NCBI RefSeq assembly: GCF_902459465.1
Contig: NC_047065.1
Span: 20,845,828 to 20,909,827 of the forward strand
Source: Asterias rubens
Lineage: Eukaryota; Echinodermata; Asteroidea; Forcipulatida; Asteriidae
Direction: 5' to 3'
Length of the DNA: 64,000 bases
Made by a program: the position numbers and the translations under genes. The notes under the pieces are model-generated. The model was given only the letters and a program-made list of their open reading frames with translations. It made no database searches and was not told the DNA's origin. Positions 23,101 to 42,960 of this stretch are shown piece by piece. Within the stretch, counting starts at the first letter, position 1. The number at the start of each line of letters is the position of its first letter.

Positions 23101-26100
23101 TATTGTTTTTGCTCCCTCGTGATATTGATTTGTTTTATCTGTTTTGATTTTGTCAACAGTCATGGGAAATGGAGCCAAAATCTACATCGTTGACACTGGT
23201 ACCAAGGTATCCCACAGCGAATTCGGTGGTCGCGTCCAGCGCATTTTCGGTGGAGATGACGACCACAGCCATGGAACCCACTGTGCTGGTACTGCAGCAG
23301 GAGCCACCTACGGAATTGCACGTCAGTCGACGATTTACAGCGTTAAAGTGTGTAACCAGTACGGCCAGTGTCCCGTGAGCACACTTCTTAACGGTGGGTG
23401 TCGTAGTATATTCGTTGCAACTTTAACAAATTGGCTTATAAAGGCACTGGAGGGACACCTTTTTGTCAAACACAATGTATTCACACTAGGGTCCAATTTT
23501 ATAGAGCTGCCAAGCACAAACATTTGCTTAGCATGAAATGTTTGACTTGATAAAAACAGGCTTTTCCAACCAAATTTCTACGTGATTTTCGAGATAAACA
23601 GCTAAATACCAGTATCTAGGAAATGCAACAAAATGGAAATTCGGTTGGTAATCCTGTTTTTATCAAGGTAGAAATGTCATGCTAAGCAAATTTTCGTGCT
23701 TAGCAGCTCTATGAAATTGGGCCCTGCTGTTCCCCAACATAAGCATGAAAAGAGATGAGAAGTTATGAGTGAGAAGTTACCTCTTTCTCAAGACTACGAT
23801 ACTTCAGGGTGAGCTGTTAGAAACATTGCTCTCCATTGCTCGTTCCACAGTAAGTTTTATGCCACCAATACAGTAGTGTCCAGTGCCTTTATCCACATAA
23901 ATGTGAGCACAGCGGCCAACAGAAGTTATTAAGCCCCAAACAGGAGCTGTGGCGCTTACGTAGATTGAAGGAAGTGTCCTAAACCTCAATCCACATTCTC
24001 GTTAATGAAATTCTTGTTAATTTCTTCCTGGGCATTATGGATCGGGACGAGCTGCCCATTGTGCCCAACATTCCATGCAAGTACATAATAGGCTAGATGT
24101 ACTCTGCATTAAATACACAGCATAATACACCATTTTAGCACTGCATACAAACGACCGAATCGTATGCTTTCCATATCTGTGTTTTGAAAGGTCCGAATTA
24201 ATGTTTGCCAGCTGCACTCACCCCACCTCCAACCAATCAAAATCCAGCTATGTAAAGCTTTATGTCGCCGCACGTTTATCCAATGATATCATTCAATGAA
24301 ATCACTGGTACCCCAAAACAAGTATCCTTGCGTACCTTTAGAATGGTTATGCCATATTGATATTCTCCAATTCAAATCAATGTCACCAAAACTGAGGCTG
24401 GAAGGAAAATTAGTCTGGTTCCTTTTTGTACAATGAATATTAGCGTTCGATTACTGTCGTTGGATACAGGGAACATGACCAAGAACATGACCGCGTCTAT
24501 AAGTTACATTGCAGCAATTTAAGACAGTTTCTTTTGCTCGGTATAGGTTTGAACACAGTGGCTACGTATGGACGCGGTGTTGTGTCAATGTCTCTCGGGT
24601 TCCCCGTTACCTATTCCATCGATGACGCAGTCCAAAAGTTGCTGGATGCAAATTACGTGGTTTCCGTAGCAGCAGGGAACTCCAACGCGAATGCTTGCAA
24701 CGTTTCACCGGCTCATGTCACAGGGGTAAGTTTTACATTCACACTGCAACTCTCACCCCCCCCCCCCCTGGAATGCAGCCCTTGTATGAGACCCGGGAGT
24801 TGTTTTAACCCCACGGTTTACCCCGGTGCACATTCTTACTGCGTCCCTATTCCACGGGGTTCGGGTTACACTTTTGAATGCCATGGGGTTGTGTCGCTAC
24901 CCTGGAGCAAGGGTGGCTATTATCCGGGGTATGCCGAGGCAGACCAGGGGTAAAACGATCATAGTGTGAAAAGGCCAGCATTTGCTAATCTCGGGAACTA
25001 GAGTATACATACACCATTCTGCCTTTGGAAAAGTGAATAACATGCAACCACAAAAGCATGTACACAAAACGTATGGGAGGTCATGACAAATGTTCATACA
25101 CAGATATGGGTTCCTTTAGATTTTTTGTCCACCCGTATCAGGCTTAAAACTTCACGGAGGCAACTGAGGCGAGTGCCTCCATGCCCCTGATCATTGCCTT
25201 GGTGCCGGTGCCCATGGAAATACTCCAGTAGAAAATCTAAATTTCCTAATAGGGTACCCGTTACTTAAGAGAAAACACCTGGTGCTCTTGGCCTTTCAAA
25301 AATGAATCATCAGTCCTGTAATATCTTCACCATCTGGTATGCTTTGACACAGAACTGTCCTTTAGACACACGGCTAGTTCTCACAGTTCTGAAAAGAACT
25401 GTCCGGCTGTTTAGCTACTACCCGGGCGGAAGGTATAGAAAATTGGCTACTTTAGCTTATAGAATCGTAATTAACTGTACTACCGCGGAGTCAGTTCTTG
25501 AATTGGTCTCAACGTTTCGACTAGCTTGCTCTAGTCACCTTCAGGAGACTGAGACCCAGTTAATTACGATCCTATAATCTATTAAAGTGGTAGTCCTAGC
25601 CAATGTTCTATACCTTCCGCCCGGGTAGTATAGTTAACAAGTAGGACAGTTCTTTTCAGAACTGATAATTGTCTCCCGACGTCTCCCAAACATCCGGTAT
25701 TTTACTCCGCGGTAGTAGCATAAAGAAAGACAGTTCTCTAAGAACAAACTCTACATGGCAAGTAGATACACACATGGTGTTACCGCGAACCCAATATATA
25801 TATTGATACCTCACCATGCAATGCTTCCAATCATATATAACAACCCTGTGTTTAATTTTCAATGTACGAACCACTTCAACTCATTTAGAGATTGTCATTA
25901 CATGATAATAACAAACCTTACTGTATCGTACTTCCACTATGCAGAGTTTCAAATCCTACTTAATTGTTACGTAACAGGTTCTCACCGTTGGAGCCTCAGA
26001 CAGATATGACCGCAGATCCTATTTCTCGAACTGGGGTAGCTGTTTAGATCTCTTTGCACCCGGTTCAGACATTGAGAGTGCAGGTATCAGCGACGATTAT

Positions 26101-28385
26101 TCGATCATCACGAAGTCAGGCACATCAATGGCTTGCCCTCACGTTACTGGTATGACATTTATTCTTTTTGGCCATTTTACATCAATGGGTGTTAGTACTG
26201 TATACTCAGTACGTTTCCGAGTTCTGTGGAGAAAAAAAATAACAGGCATATAACTCGGGTGGGACTCGAACCCACGACCATTGCAATTCTAGAGCAGTGT
26301 ATTGTGTAAAGGCAACTGGCAGATTATGTGACCTTTTAAGCAAATTCTACATTACAAGAGTAATACTCGGGATGGATTCGAACCCACGACCATTGCAATT
26401 CTAGAGCAGTGTAGATACATTTTGTGCAAAAAGCAACTGACATATTATTTAACTATTTTAGCACTGTACACTCAGTACTAACCCGAGTTCTGTGGGAATC
26501 AAAGTCACAGGCATGATACTCGGGTGGGATTCGAACCCATGCACGACCTTTGTCATTCTAGATTAGTGTATAAATATTGTTTTTATGCAGAAGAGCAACT
26601 GACAGATTTTGATACCATTTTAGCATTGTACATTCAGCACTTTCCCGAGTTCTGTGGAAACAGAATCACAGGCATCTGGTGGGATTCGAACCCATGAACT
26701 TTGCAATTCTAGAGCAATTTATAGTTCTCTTAAAGTTTTAGACTAACACTTATTCTCTACATGGGACAAAGGGACAAAATCATTTGCAGTTGTCACTGGT
26801 TACAATCGATATAAACTGAACTTCGAACTGAAACTTTTAGAGAGAATTGTTTTGACAGATTATATTTTATAACAATTTTTAGGTGCTGCTGCATTGTATC
26901 TGGGCATGAACCCAAACTCTAATAGTGTAGCGAGTGATTTGCTTGCAAGTGCTACTACAGGTAGAATAAGCGACGTCTCAGGATCTCCCAACAAATTTCT
27001 GTACATTGGAAACGTAAGTAAACCTTGGTTTTCTCAAAGATCATGGTCCAGCTTCATAGCGCTGCTTAAGCACAAAGATAAACTAAGCAAGACAAAACAC
27101 TTACCAGAATAAGGTTACCAGTTCATGTACATGTACAATAATATGTCAATGGTATCCTGCTCATTTCCGCTAATAGCAGACAATTTGTTAAGCAATGGAC
27201 CTTATGCATTGACGTCATCCAGCCGCCATCTTAGAGAAAAATTGGTGACGAAACAATCGAGACGCACAGATTTGTACGCGCGGCGCACAGTATTGGCCAA
27301 TGAACAACCTCCTTTTGACCTCTAGGTGAGGGCGCCCTACTGAAATGACGTCATGTGCATAAGTTCTATATGTTATGCTCGAGCAGCTCTATGAACTTGG
27401 GCCTATATCGTGGGAGGGTCAAAAATGGAAACTGGAGCTCTATCTATTGCTGAGAATAATTAGATTCACACGGGCGCCATTTTAGCTGGCAATGTTTGAT
27501 TCTGTCATTGCCCGGGGACGATTTCAGCTATAAGACTTACCCTTAATTGCGAACCTGTTGTAATTGCTTAAAGCCATTGGACACTTTCAGTAAACAGTAA
27601 TGTTCAAAGGCCCACACTTTGTGTATCACAACTTATATATATAATAACAAACCTGTGAAAATTTAGGCTCAATCGATCATCGGAGTCGGGAGAAAATAAC
27701 GGGAAACCCACCCTTGTTTCCGCACGTTTCGCCGTGTCATGACGTGTGTTTAAAATAAATCCATAATTCTCGATATCGAGAATGTATATTGTTTTACCGT
27801 TTTCTCAAAAAGTAAAGGATTTCATGGAATAACATTTCAAGAGAAGTCTTTCACCATTACCTTTTGTAAACCCTATAAGTTATTTGTAAATCCGTGAACT
27901 TTTTTTCTGTTCCGAAAGTGTATAATGGCTTTAACAAAGTGTGATGTCACAGTACAACTTTGGTGATGCTGACATCTGGATGAATCTTAGTGTTCTGTGC
28001 ATTCGAGCCGTGATCTTTTGTTACTTTGAAAGATTGGCTCTTTTGTTGCTCACATTTAGCACCATTTTAATTGGCCCTAGTGCCTATGAATCATTGGCTG
28101 TATCCCCATGCTTGCTGTTAATTTGTAGCTCAGAACATTTCCATTGTAAGAAACTAAATAATGTTTTGAAAAAGAAAAAAAAAACATGAGACCAAATTCT
28201 ATTTTGATCTGATAGCGAGGTGATTTAAAGGGAGGGAAAACTATCAAAAGGAAATAGATTTTTGTTTTTCCTTACATTTTTTTTTTACCGGTTCTAAAAT
28301 GTGTCTTTACCCGTCCCTTAGGGCACCCTTATACCTCTTAAACAATAACCGTAACTTTTTTTTAATCTTTATTTTCCAGTTGTAA
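20116..28385 (+). CDS. Secreted subtilisin-like serine protease (S8, proteinase K/aqualysin type), gene 2
   Basis: Coding exons: 20116-20226, 20407-20547, 21567-21708, 23160-23393, 24547-24725, 25978-26149, 26883-27013, 28380-28385; 371 residues. A signal peptide ([15 protein letters not shown]) and an I9-like propeptide (about 30-105) lead into the S8 domain beginning near [10 protein letters not shown]. The active site is Asp143 (YIVDTG), His169 (SHGTHCAGT), Asn254 (VAAGNS) and Ser319 (SGTSMACPH). Cysteines at 173, 196, 202, 260, 291 and 322 could form disulfides, which suits secretion. The protein ends soon after the catalytic domain with YIGNL. A family member of this kind cleaves proteins with broad specificity; the substrate cannot be inferred. 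Close to gene 3 in sequence and structure, tail-to-tail with it and head-to-head with gene 1. Junctions are GT-AG; the model lacks transcript support. Confidence 0.95.
20580..20830. repeat. Repeat in intron 2 of gene 2, also in intron 2 of gene 3
   Basis: Shares tttggactcaactttcatat and gacaccaaaaagt, then an agcagtgctcaccca-type part and a gagacacacgg part, with 41855-42240. Both copies have the same plus-strand orientation although the genes are inverted. Confidence 0.5.
20868..21376 (-). mobile_element. Dimeric tRNA-derived repeat (SINE-like), copy 1
   Basis: Two similar units of about 260 bp in tandem. On the minus strand each has an A-box-like TGGTCTAGTTGGTATG and a B-box-like part around GGTTCGAATCCCACCCGAG, followed by a tail with acccgagttctgtg in reverse. 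Each unit is bounded by ttaaatttgcatcgggga-type sequence. The same dimer occurs at 30934-31466. The acceptor stem does not pair as in a real tRNA, so this is not a tRNA gene. Confidence 0.75.
21780..21954. mobile_element. Hairpin element in gene 2 intron 3
   Basis: Ends agcccggttcatacttcctg and, reversed, catgaagtatgaaccgggct; inner parts gcgaatgcgaatgc / gcattcgtattcgc and gacgtcaca / tgtgacgtc. Confidence 0.8.
21957..22107. mobile_element. MITE family E, copy 3
   Basis: Near-perfect hairpin with GGGTGCGTTCGTTTAGCTTC at one end and GAAGCTAAACGAACGCACCC at the other. It directly follows the hairpin element at 21780-21954. Confidence 0.85.
22466..22699. mobile_element. MITE family H, copy 2
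   Basis: Diverged ends (gagccaaatttcatagagct / agttctatgaaaatgtgctc) and an internal pair around ttttggttagtagtcctgtt. Lies in gene 2 intron 3. A lone ttaaatttgcatcggggata fragment of the tRNA-derived repeat follows at about 22950. Confidence 0.65.
23488..23724. mobile_element. MITE family H, copy 3
   Basis: Ends agggtccaattttatagagc and gctctatgaaattgggccct; the inner ggttggtaatcctgtttttatc motif is present. Lies in gene 2 intron 4 about 95 bp from the exon at 23160-23393. Confidence 0.8.
25375..25672. mobile_element. Inverted-repeat element with a hammerhead-like core
   Basis: Arms: cagttctgaaaagaactgtc, actacccgggcggaaggtat and attggctacttta are answered by atassccttccgcccgggtagt-type and acagttcttttcagaactg sequence. 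In the centre the minus strand reads CTCCTGAAGGTGACTAGAGC, then a stem partner, GAAA, CGTTGAGACC. That GAAACGT-GAGACC core is shared with the Penelope-like terminal segments. It lies in gene 2 intron 5. Confidence 0.6.
26150..26745 (-). repeat. Tandem tRNA-like tails in gene 2 intron 6
   Basis: About four units of roughly 110-160 bp, each with gggattcgaacccacgacc (reverse of a B box), then ttgcaattctagagcagtgt and a cccgagttctgtgg stretch. The same array in matching gene-relative orientation is in intron 6 of gene 3 (about 35820-36730), so it predates the duplication. Confidence 0.65.
27043..27405. mobile_element. Family H relative carrying an inserted family J element
   Basis: The outer ends (ggtccagcttcatagc and gagcagctctatgaacttgggcc) belong to an H-like element. 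Inside it, 27196-27367 matches family J (gatttgtacgcgcggcgcac; gtgagggcgccctactgaaa). Confidence 0.55.
27568..27934. mobile_element. MITE family B, copy 2
   Basis: TTAA at both ends, TTAAAGCCATTGGACACTTT to AAAGTGTATAATGGCTTTAA; interior shared in reverse with 14893-15232. Confidence 0.8.
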
Positions 28386-28700
28386 ATCACCAGAAAGACA
28401 TTAAAGACGTACAAGATGTTTCAGGCAAAATCACGGAGGAGCTACTTCTATTGGAAATGGCGAGGCAAGACGCGCTACTGAAGAACTCCAAACAGACGTT
28501 GTCTTTAGAATTCGATTTCTTTCAATGTATCCTCGCCTCTTCTCCTCCTGCAAATCGAACCCATCGACACAAATGATTCATGTTTTAGAAAATTTCTCAA
28601 AACTCTTCGTTTTGTCGCATTTGCCTTAGTAGAATTATGATTTGTATTGATTTATGTCATCGGTCTGAAAATGAATAAAGAGGAACCACAACTGGTAAAC
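28386..28700 (+). other. 3' UTR of gene 2 with polyadenylation signal
   Basis: Sequence after the stop aligns with the sequence after the stops of genes 1 and 3 (gatgtttcaggc / atcac blocks). AATAAA at 28674-28679 is a plausible polyadenylation signal about 290 nt after the stop. Confidence 0.65.
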
Positions 28701-28791
28701 TAACCGTTTGTTTAATATGGTGTGTTTCTTTTGAGTTAACTTTGTGTAAATGGTATCCTTTATAGATAGTTATTAGGTTGGTAAGACGCGG

Positions 28792-29186
28792 TTAAAGGAA
28801 CACGTTACCTTGGATCGGTCGAGTTGGTCTTTGAAAAGCAAGTGAAACCGTCTGTTATAAAATGCATATGGTTAGATAGATAATTTAAAAGTAGAAAATA
28901 ATAATCCACACAACCTAGCATCGAAATTGCAAGGTTTTCCTTTCACGGCGCGTAAAAATCTTGCGCTAAATGTTAACTCCATAAAATGGCCGACCGTGTT
29001 TGTTCGCGACGTAAAAGGAAAACCGTGCAATTTCAAGGCATGTTTGTTTGTTTGTTTGTTTGTTTGGATTATTATATGTTACTTTTAAAATATCTTTCTG
29101 ACCATATGCATTTCCTAACAAACGGTTTTAAACGCTTTTCAAAGACCAACTCAGCTCAACCGATACAAGGCAACGTGTTCCTTTAA
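28792..29186. mobile_element. MITE family D, copy 1
   Basis: TTAA at both ends, TTAAAGGAACACGTTACCTT to AAGGCAACGTGTTCCTTTAA, with an inner aaaatggccgaccgtg and a (GTTT)n run. The second copy is at 37178-37562. Confidence 0.85.
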
Positions 29187-29407
29187 GACATGGCCTTTAA
29201 GAACACGAATCATACACATTATACTGTTAGCTCGTTGAATACTGTTGAAGAAAGATCCCACTTCAAATATTCCTGCAACGACCTATTGTTTACTGTTCAC
29301 TAAAAAATCAACCCATCCCCTCTCACCAACACCACCAGGAGGTCATGAGACATTAGGGTGAACTTTAACAACAAAGGTATACCGTCTTTTGATTAAATAT
29401 GCCCTTT

Positions 29408-29865
29408 TCGAAACCACAGCTTTCGGCCTTGATTCGGCTTCAGGCCCCGTCTTCTCGTCTGAAGCCCTGAGCGCGTATACGCAAAGCACGCGCAATACTG
29501 TCAAAAAACTGCAGGGCCAAGCTAGCCTGAGCCGAATCTGATCCGTGGTTTCGTAAAAGGGCAACAGAGCATAACATTGACTAGTCTGGTCCCCTGTCTG
29601 TATCAGCCTCGCTACCAAGGGCAGCGCGCCGTATTGATACCTCTCGTCATCGAGCAAGGTATGCTGGGGGAAAAAATGGCGCGTTGAGATCGATTACCCC
29701 TGGGAACGAGATTGCTGTCTGTATGTACTTGCTTTACAGAAACAGTGATTTTCATTGCATACACCATGATTTCATTGGATAAACGTGCAGTGACGTTTAA
29801 GCCTTTCAAAATCGCAGGCTTTCAAAATGAAAGCTTACGTCACTGCAAGTTTATCCGCTAATTTA
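29408..29865. mobile_element. Family T copy 2 and a further hairpin
   Basis: 29408-29562 repeats the 8246-8412 element (ttcggcttcaggcc; ccgaatctgatccgtggttt). About 29745-29865 is a hairpin pairing attggataaacgtgcagtgacg with cgtcactgcaagtttatccg. Confidence 0.55.
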
Positions 29866-30089
29866 GACCGTATTTCCAACGTCACAGCTCGAATTTGTTG
29901 CCACCCAGGTTGGAAAACTATGGAGAGCCATAAATGCAAATCAAAAACAGATCGCTACTGTTCGTAAAAATTTTATCAAATTATTCAAAAAAATTAGTTT
30001 ATTTTGTTTGAAACGAAACAACCAACTATGTGAGGTACAATTTATTAATTGAAAGTTTGCAGAAAACGTTGAATTTGGTTAAAACATCT

Positions 30090-30312
30090 GGGCCCAATTT
30101 CATGGCTCTGCTTACCGTAAGCACAGAATCGGCGCTTACGGAAGCAGGGAATTCTGTGCTTACGGCAAGCGTATTTCACGGGTAAGCGGCGAATTTTGGC
30201 TTCTGCGCGTGCGTACTAAACGTTACTAGGCATTCGGCGCTTGCACGTAAGCAGGATGATAGTGATCGTAAGCGCGGAATTCGGCGGTAAGCAGAGCCAT
30301 GAAATTGGGCCC
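30090..30312. mobile_element. MITE family I, copy 1
   Basis: Ends GGGCCCAATTTCATGGCTCT and AGAGCCATGAAATTGGGCCC, as in family H, but the interior is a different GC-rich inverted repeat (cttaccgtaagcacagaatc; ggcttctgcgcgtgcgtact). Copy 2 at 33110-33373. Confidence 0.85.
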
Positions 30313-30933
30313 TGTTAATATGATGGAGTGTTTTACTAACGTTCGGCTGACCATGCCAACCAAGGCAGGCGGTTTGTTTATCAACAAAAGGTTATATAAA
30401 TTAGACCTCACTGCCGCTGATAAAGTATTATCAATGGCAAAACAACCTCACTACTAGCATAGCACCAATCTATGACACCTTTCTACTCTGTAGGTTTGAC
30501 TTTGGTGTATGCCGACGAATCAGACAGCGACCGCAGATGGCCGAAATTGTCTGTCGCGTCTTTCGGCAAATTTCAGCATGTTGACAATTTTGTGGCGGCT
30601 TAACAAAAAGTCGCTGTGATTCCGTTCAGATTTCGTTGAAGACCGCAACCTCATTTCCTTGACGCAGACAGCCGAACGTACCAGGCGCTTGACGTTTCCT
30701 TGCTTTGTGATTCCGTCCCTAGTCGTTTTGGGGTCTTTACGATTTCGTTGGTAGTCGGTGCTGTACTGCCAGTGGATGACATGAACGCAGTGAAGTGGGA
30801 ACGCTAAACTCGACTGTTTACACGACCCGCATGCACACAGGCTTTGATGCATTAAACTGCACAATAATCCAGTGATGACACTCTATTTACCAAAATGTAG
30901 TAAATTAAAACATTTGTAAATTTAAAGTAAATG

Positions 30934-31466
30934 AGGTCATATTCATTTTGTTTTTACCCATACACCGATATCTGTGAGCACTGTATACTCAGTGCTTACT
31001 CGAGTTCTTTGAAAAAAACAAAAACATCACCAGCATATTACTCGGTTGGGATTCGAGCCCACGACCTTTTTCATTCATAAAGCAGTGTCATACCAACTAG
31101 ACCACCGAGACTGCCCGGCGGCTACAGGCAGTTCGAATCCTATATTTTAGCAGCGGGTACTGCAACTATTTAATATATATTAAATTTGCATCGGGGATAA
31201 AAATAATACATATTAATTTTGGTGTTTACCCTAACACCGATGTTTGTAAGCATTGTATACCCTGTACTTCCCTGAGTCCTGTGAAATATTCACAAGTATA
31301 ATTATACTCGGATGGGATTCGAACCCACGACCTCTGCTATTCTAGTGCAGTAACATACCAACTAGACCACCGAGACTGCCCGGCGGCTAAAGGCGGTTCG
31401 AATCCTATGTTTTAGCAGCGGGTAGTGCACAAGATTTGATACGTGTTAAATTTGCGTCGGGGATAA
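30934..31466 (-). mobile_element. Dimeric tRNA-derived repeat (SINE-like), copy 2
   Basis: Again two units in the same order as at 20868-21376, with A-box-like TGGTCTAGTTGGTATG and B-box-like sequence on the minus strand in each and a ttaaatttgcgtcggggata end. Confidence 0.75.
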
Positions 31467-31474
31467 TGAATGTT

Positions 31475-31726
31475 GGGTGCGTTCGATTAGCTTCCCCGGG
31501 TCGACCATGCGGTGCTCATTCGGGTGAGCCCCTGACAAGAACTAATCTATCGATCAATCGCCCTCTTGTGGTGACGTCATGCACCTTGGACCAGCCCCAA
31601 GTGACCGGTTCCACAAGTAGGGCACTTGGGGCTGACCCGGGTGAGCCCCTGGAATGACGTCGAAGCTATTCGAAAGTACCAGGGGCAGACCGGTGTTGAA
31701 CCGGGGAGGCTAGTCGAACGCACCCT
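31475..31726. mobile_element. MITE family F, copy 2
   Basis: Ends GGGTGCGTTCGATTAGCTTC and GGCTAGTCGAACGCACCC; immediately follows the dimeric repeat. Confidence 0.85.
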
Positions 31727-33109
31727 ATGTATTAAAGATGCTATGTCAGATTTTTGGCCGATTTGACCCAAAAATGTTGATTTAAAATTCAATAGGTATT
31801 TTGATAGGGGTCGAGAAAGTTACAAGCTTTCATTTGAGCCATTGTTCTAAAAAGTCCGCCAATTAATAGTAGCAGTGAAATAAAGTGCTCAAAATTAGTT
31901 TTTGTCGGGATCCCGACAATATACCACGTGACCAATTCTTATGTGTTTTATAAGAAACGTTTTAAACAATTTTCATGGTTCCTGACCATTAAAAGGAAAA
32001 GTTAAACCTTTTTCCTTAGAGCGGGTGAAACTCTTTGAAATACCATTCACTCAAAGAAATCTATTTTTTAATGTTTGGGGGCAAAAATCTGACAGAGCAT
32101 CTTTAAGATCAAAGAGGGTGACTTCGTTGTTGAAATCCAACCGGAGAGTCCATGACTCTACAACTTTACAACTAGCTAGTTGTTTCTATATAGTTATGGG
32201 GTTAGTTTTTATGTGAACATGGAACAGAAGCTTTAGGTCCTTGAAGGAATATTTGAAGTTGGATCGCATAACAACAGACACTCAACCGAGCTAACAGTCG
32301 AAGCTGTATGATTCAGGTTCTCAAAGGGCAGTGTCACATGGAATTCTGTCCTCCCGCACAACGGTCCGGGGAGACCGAATCTCCTAGGGTTTTCTGTCCG
32401 CCAAGGGAATTTGTCCCTCTCAAATTTTAGACCAAATTAAATGTATTTAATATATTTTTAAGTCACTTGTTTTCCCTCTTGTGATCTTGTTTACACAATG
32501 AAATAAGACAATGGTTGTTCCTTTTTAGTAAAAATGCTCAACTTTGGGGAACTAGGTGCAGTGTAGTGCCTGCAATGTGTGCAGTAATATTATTTCGTGT
32601 GAGCCTGCAAGTACCGGCTTAAAGTGATGTATAGCTTTTTCCATCTAGTCTTGGAATCAAGTCGGTATTCTTTGGTATTCCCCGACCAGAACTACTTTTA
32701 GTTGTGTACCCTACGTCCGCAACTTTTCGTGTGTCACGAAAAGATCGTGAAATATTAAATATTGAAAATAAATATTTTTAAGGTAAAGCTGCGACGTTAA
32801 ATTATTTCACATGCCCACATGGATACAATAACACACGTCTTCGAATAAAATGTGTTTTGCTGCTAAAACAATGTGGCTGTTTTAAGGGTAAAAATGTGTA
32901 TCCAAGTGGGCGGAATAACCCCACTGAAGTTGTCGCCGGTGGACGCAAATGCATGGGGACACATTCTCCGTTGGGTATGGGGGGGGGGGAGACAACTTCT
33001 CCGCTAAGCGCGGCGGAGAAAATAACCTAGTAAGAAGAGATGGTTCATCCTAGTAGACGCTATTTCGGGGGACGCGGTACCCTATAGACAAACCAGGTAA
33101 AGTGGTCCG
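31727..33109. other. Gene-free stretch between convergent genes 2 and 3
   Basis: No recognisable coding sequence. A possible short inverted pair (ccaaaaatctgac-like near 31750 and gcaaaaatctgacagagcat near 32080) hints at one more element of about 370 bp (31735-32105). A G-run lies at 32977-32990. Confidence 0.35.
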
Positions 33110-33373
33110 GGGCCCGATTTCATGGATCTGCTTACCGTAAGCACAGAATCGGCGCTTACGAAAGCAGGGAATCCTGTGTTTACGGCAAGCGTATATTTCA
33201 CAGGTTAGCGGCAAATTTTGGCTTCTGCGCGTGCGTACTCCCTGTTACTATGCATTCTGGGCTTACAAGGCTAGCACAGCAATTCGGCGCTTCGGCTGGG
33301 CATAGAGCTGGGCTGGGGAATGGTGATCGTAAGCACAGAATTCGGCGGTAAGCAGGGCCATGAAATTGGGCCC
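33110..33373. mobile_element. MITE family I, copy 2
   Basis: GGGCCCGATTTCATGGATCT to GGCCATGAAATTGGGCCC with the same interior as 30090-30312. Confidence 0.8.
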
Positions 33374-33886
33374 AGATTCACCGGGAAGACAGAATCTTCG
33401 TCCACGCCAATGCCTTACCAGGGATAGACGACCTAATAATTGTTCTATAAAGGACACCACCGACCACTCCATGAAAGTGTAGCACCTTCTTGGTGTGGTG
33501 CACTCAAAAAAGCATGTCATCAAGCTAACTTTAGGAAAAGTTGACAACGGCTATTTTTCATCAAGCGAACTTTTCTCTCTCGTTTGTTCAAATAACTTAA
33601 AAGCCTTCGTTTCCGGATATATATGGACAAAGACGATTTTTCATTTGAAACAAAGTATGTTGATAACCTTAAATAGTTTCTTTGTTTTGTTTTATTTTGG
33701 TGTTACACAAAACACCGTTTACATGAACTGACTATAAATGAAAACAACACGTAACAAACAGTTAGTTTTCCTGTTTTTGGTAACTCTTTATTTAATTTCA
33801 GACAAATTCGTAAATCAATGGTCTCAAGCCTCGTACAGACACTGATAAAAAAAGTACTTCAGGCTTTAGACATGTATTTTTTAATA

Positions 33887-34256
33887 CTTTCCACTGGACA
33901 CTATTGGTAATTGTCAAAGACTAGCCTTCACAGTTGCTGTATCTCAACATATGCATAAATAACAAACCTGTGAACATTGAGCTCAATCGGTCGTCGAAGT
34001 TGCGAGATAATAATGAAACAAAAGACAAAAAAACCTTGTCACACGAAGTTTTGTGCTTTCAGATGCTTGATTTCGAGACCTCAAATTCTAAATCTGAGGT
34101 ATCGAAATCGAATTCGTGAACACTTACTTCTTTCTTAAAAACTGCGTTACTTCAGAGGGAGCCGTGTCTCCAATGTTTTATACTGCCAACAGCTCCCCAT
34201 TAGTTTATGCTAAAAATTATTTTGAGTAATTACCAATAGTGTCCACTGCTTGTAAG
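33887..34256. mobile_element. MITE family A, copy 3
   Basis: ccactggacactattggtaa at the left, ttaccaatagtgtccactgc at the right, with the standard interior (gatttcgagacctca; ctcaatcggtcgtcg). Confidence 0.8.
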
Positions 34257-34535
34257 AAAGATTAATAAAGAAGAAGAATGTCTGCTCATAGCAGTAGGTC
34301 AATGTGTGTTTTTGTGTTTTTTGTGTTTTTATAATTTGATAAAATAAGTAGGTATACTGTATTGTTGGGTCAGCTTTCAGGACGGGAGAACCGAGGGTAG
34401 CTTTTAAGAAACATAATGTTTAAAATCAATTGTTTGTTTTGATTCAGTAAATCTGGTCTTCGATGTCCACTCCGAGTAAATCGTTTGTGATTCGGCTTAA
34501 AACACTTCGTATGTCGTTAACGTCATCATGTTGAT

Positions 34536-42664
<8,129 letters not shown>

Positions 42665-42889
42665 GGTTGGTTACGAGGACGTTTGCAAATTACGAGAACA
42701 GGCAAAGCTAAAGTTCTTTGAAGGCAAAAGAACAAAATGAAAAGTCAAAACATTGGTGTTGTGAAATAGTAAGAATGTAAATCGCTTTGCTTCTTCGCAA
42801 TTCTAGTAAAAGTTTTATCAAACTCAACTTATAGGGAAGTTTACAACGGTCGCCAGAGTTCGGATTCCTTTGGGGAATAGGCCTATCTT

Positions 42890-42960
42890 ATTGGTAAGGC
42901 ACTGCTCTAGAACTGTTAGGGTCGTGGGTTCGAATCCCAACCGAATAATAATCCTTACCG
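42890..42960 (+). repeat. tRNA-like B-box fragment
   Basis: aaggcactgctctagaactg followed by ggtcgtgggttcgaatccca; no complete tRNA fold, so a repeat fragment. It lies in the 5' UTR intron of gene 3. Confidence 0.5.

Noticed and set aside
26150-26745. Regular spacing of similar segments, considered as a CRISPR-like array
   Set aside because: The units are contiguous diverged repeats with B-box sequence in an intron of a eukaryotic gene; there are no unique spacers.
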